A DNA stretch of 11,263 nucleotides from assembly GCA_004566265.1 (NCBI GenBank), contig SPLB01000265.1, forward strand, positions 1-11,263. The letters are read 5' to 3'. Positions 9,790 to 11,263 of the stretch are shown in pieces (positions within the stretch are counted from its first letter, which is position 1; each line of letters begins with the position of its first letter). A program made the translations under genes and the position numbers. The notes beneath the pieces are model-generated. The model worked only from the letters and a program-made list of their open reading frames with translations, was not told where the DNA came from and made no database searches. The stretch is from Paracoccaceae bacterium. GTDB lineage: Bacteria; Pseudomonadota; Alphaproteobacteria; Rhodobacterales; Rhodobacteraceae.

Positions 9790-10608
9790 ATGTTGCCCTT
9801 TATGAAAATGCACGGGCTCGGGAACGATTTTGTCGTTATCGACGCTCGCCAAAACCAAGTCCGGATCACCCAAGCCATGGCCAAGGGCATTGCCCATCGC
9901 CAGCTTGGCCTTGGGTTTGATCAGCTTGCGGTAATTGAGGCAGGCACCGGCGACGCAGATGCACATCTGGTTTTTTACAATGCAGATGGCTCCACGTCCG
10001 CGGCTTGCGGCAATGCCACACGCTGCATTGCCCGGCATCTGATCACCGAGACCAGCAAAACCGTTCTGCACCTCACGACTGATCGCGGCGATCTGTTTGC
10101 CGAAGAAGCCGGCAATGGGCTCACGTCGGTCAACATGGGTCATCCGCAGCTGCACTGGGATGAAGTCCCGCTGTCCGAAGAAATGGACACGCTGGAGCTG
10201 CCGATCGAAGGCGCGCCAACCGCCACCGGCATGGGCAACCCGCACTGCACCTTCTTTGTTGAAGACGCCGACATCATTCCACTGGCGGAATTTGGCCCGC
10301 GCTACGAACACCACCCGCTCTACCCGCAGCGAACCAATGTGCAGGTGGCCCAGATCCTGGGACCTGACCACATACGTATGCGCGTTTGGGAGCGCGGTGT
10401 TGGCGTCACTCTGGCATCTGGGTCTTCCTCTTGCGCCACAGCCGTTGCGGCGGCCCGTCGGGGCCTCACAGGGCGTAAGGTGCAGATTGATCTCGATGGT
10501 GGTACACTGTGGATCGACTGGCGCGAGGACGGCGTCTGGATGACCGGTGCAACCATGCATGTCTGCGACGGCATCTTCACCACGGAATTCTTGGAGAGCT
10601 TCGTATGA
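9790..10608 (+). CDS. dapF: Diaminopimelate epimerase, with Ser at the second catalytic Cys position
   Basis: DapF interconverts LL- and meso-diaminopimelate without a cofactor, for lysine and peptidoglycan synthesis. The 272-residue product has the family start (MKMHGLGNDFVVIDAR), the first catalytic cysteine Cys73 in NADGSTSAACGNATRC, and substrate-binding Asn150 (GNPH), Asn183 (RTNVQ) and Glu201-Arg202 (WERGVG). The second catalytic motif, normally ACGSGA or ACGTGA, reads ASGSSSCA. Ser210 therefore occupies the place of E. coli Cys217, and a cysteine occurs five residues later at 215. This may be a lineage variant or an altered enzyme. ATG 9790 is the first start after an in-frame stop at 9763; its ribosome-binding site is weak (GAAAG). 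The stop overlaps the mtaB start as ATGA, so the two are translationally coupled. Confidence 0.95.
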   Translation: MLPFMKMHGLGNDFVVIDARQNQVRITQAMAKGIAHRQLGLGFDQLAVIEAGTGDADAHLVFYNADGSTSAACGNATRCIARHLITETSKTVLHLTTDRGDLFAEEAGNGLTSVNMGHPQLHWDEVPLSEEMDTLELPIEGAPTATGMGNPHCTFFVEDADIIPLAEFGPRYEHHPLYPQRTNVQVAQILGPDHIRMRVWERGVGVTLASGSSSCATAVAAARRGLTGRKVQIDLDGGTLWIDWREDGVWMTGATMHVCDGIFTTEFLESFV

Positions 10609-11263
10609 ACGCCCCCACATTCACCACGCTTGGCTGTCGCTTGAACGCCTATGAGACAGAAGCAATGAAAGAGCTGAGCCGCAAGGCTGGGCTTGAGAAT
10701 GCTGTTGTGGTGAACACCTGCGCGGTCACGGCAGAAGCCGTGCGCAAAGCGCGCCAGGAAATTCGAAAACTGCGCCGCGACAACCCGGACGCGCCAATCA
10801 TTGTGACCGGCTGCGCGGCACAAACGGAACCGGAAACATTTGCGGCGATGGAAGAGGTCACCAAGGTCATCGGCAACACTGAAAAAATGCTGCCTGAGAC
10901 CTGGCAGGAGATCGCCAAGGGTCCGGATTTTATCGGCAAGACCGAACGCGTCCAAGTGGATGACATTATGTCGGTGACCGAAACCGCCGGTCACTTGATT
11001 GATGGCTTTGGCACACGCAGCCGCGCTTACGTACAGGTCCAGAATGGCTGCGACCACCGCTGCACCTTCTGCATCATTCCCTATGGTCGTGGCAACTCGC
11101 GCTCGGTCCCGGCGGGCGTTGTGGTGGATCAAATCAAGCGCCTTGTTGACAAGGGCTACAGCGAAGTCGTGCTGACCGGCGTTGACCTGACGTCCTGGGG
11201 CGCAGACCTGCCCGCCAGTCCTAAGCTTGGCGATCTGGTGATGCGCATTCTAAAGCTGGTGCC
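10605..11263 (+). CDS. mtaB: tRNA threonylcarbamoyladenosine (t6A37) methylthiotransferase MtaB (3' end outside window)
   Basis: MtaB is a radical-SAM enzyme that adds a methylthio group to t6A at position 37 of tRNAs reading ANN codons. The first 219 residues are seen. The N-terminal methylthiotransferase domain has the three auxiliary-cluster cysteines: Cys11 (LGCRLN), Cys39 (VNTCAVTAEA) and Cys70 (VTGCAAQ). The radical-SAM motif CDHRCTFC supplies Cys149, Cys153 and Cys156, followed by IIPYGRGNSRS and LTGVDLTSWG. The LGCRLN start and the GRGNSRS segment fit MtaB better than MiaB or RimO. ATG 10605 overlaps the dapF stop by four bases and has GGAG about eight bases upstream. The tRNA-Lys (TTT) gene 1 kb upstream encodes a likely substrate type, though that proximity is probably chance. 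Confidence 0.95.
   Translation, partial: MNAPTFTTLGCRLNAYETEAMKELSRKAGLENAVVVNTCAVTAEAVRKARQEIRKLRRDNPDAPIIVTGCAAQTEPETFAAMEEVTKVIGNTEKMLPETWQEIAKGPDFIGKTERVQVDDIMSVTETAGHLIDGFGTRSRAYVQVQNGCDHRCTFCIIPYGRGNSRSVPAGVVVDQIKRLVDKGYSEVVLTGVDLTSWGADLPASPKLGDLVMRILKLV

Noticed and set aside
9703-10620. 305-codon open frame on the minus strand across dapF
   Set aside because: Antisense to dapF, whose motifs and coupling to mtaB are clear.

Overview
The window looks like chromosomal DNA from an alphaproteobacterium, most likely a marine Rhodobacteraceae (Roseobacter-group) species. The reasons are a CcrM-type GANTC methylase downstream of rnhB, a divergent oxyR/katG pair, a dapF-mtaB overlap, moderately high GC, and small secreted proteins of a kind I associate with that family. 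No database search was possible, so the genus is open. There are eleven protein genes (two cut by the window edges) and one tRNA gene. I see no insertion sequence, phage gene, CRISPR array or integron.

Layout. 1-533 (minus): N-terminal part of a polytopic membrane protein, possibly an adenylate/guanylate cyclase. 613-2545 (minus): rnhB, then ccrM with its own probable promoter, ending at a strong terminator. 2587-3108 (minus): a secreted four-cysteine protein with its own terminator, which lies immediately before rnhB. 3277-4243 (plus): a small secreted protein whose 3' end overlaps by 29 bases a gene for a two-helix membrane protein with a C-terminal winged-helix (OmpR-like) domain. 4517-5542 (plus): a LacI-family repressor of the gluconate-repressor type. 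5543-6004: 462 bases with no supportable gene. 6005-6919 (minus) and 7104-9338 (plus): divergent oxyR and katG, a hydrogen peroxide defence module. 9360-9388: terminator shared by katG and the converging tRNA-Lys gene (9467-9542, minus). 9790 to the end (plus): dapF overlapping mtaB by four bases.

How they work together. OxyR, with both redox cysteines present, very probably controls katG across the 184-base intergenic region. CcrM methylates GANTC, and its own putative promoter carries two GANTC sites, which suggests methylation feedback. The gene pair at 3277-4243 looks like a translationally coupled unit of a periplasmic protein and a membrane-anchored DNA-binding protein, and is the least familiar system here. 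The DapF protein is standard apart from a serine where the second catalytic cysteine of the family is expected.
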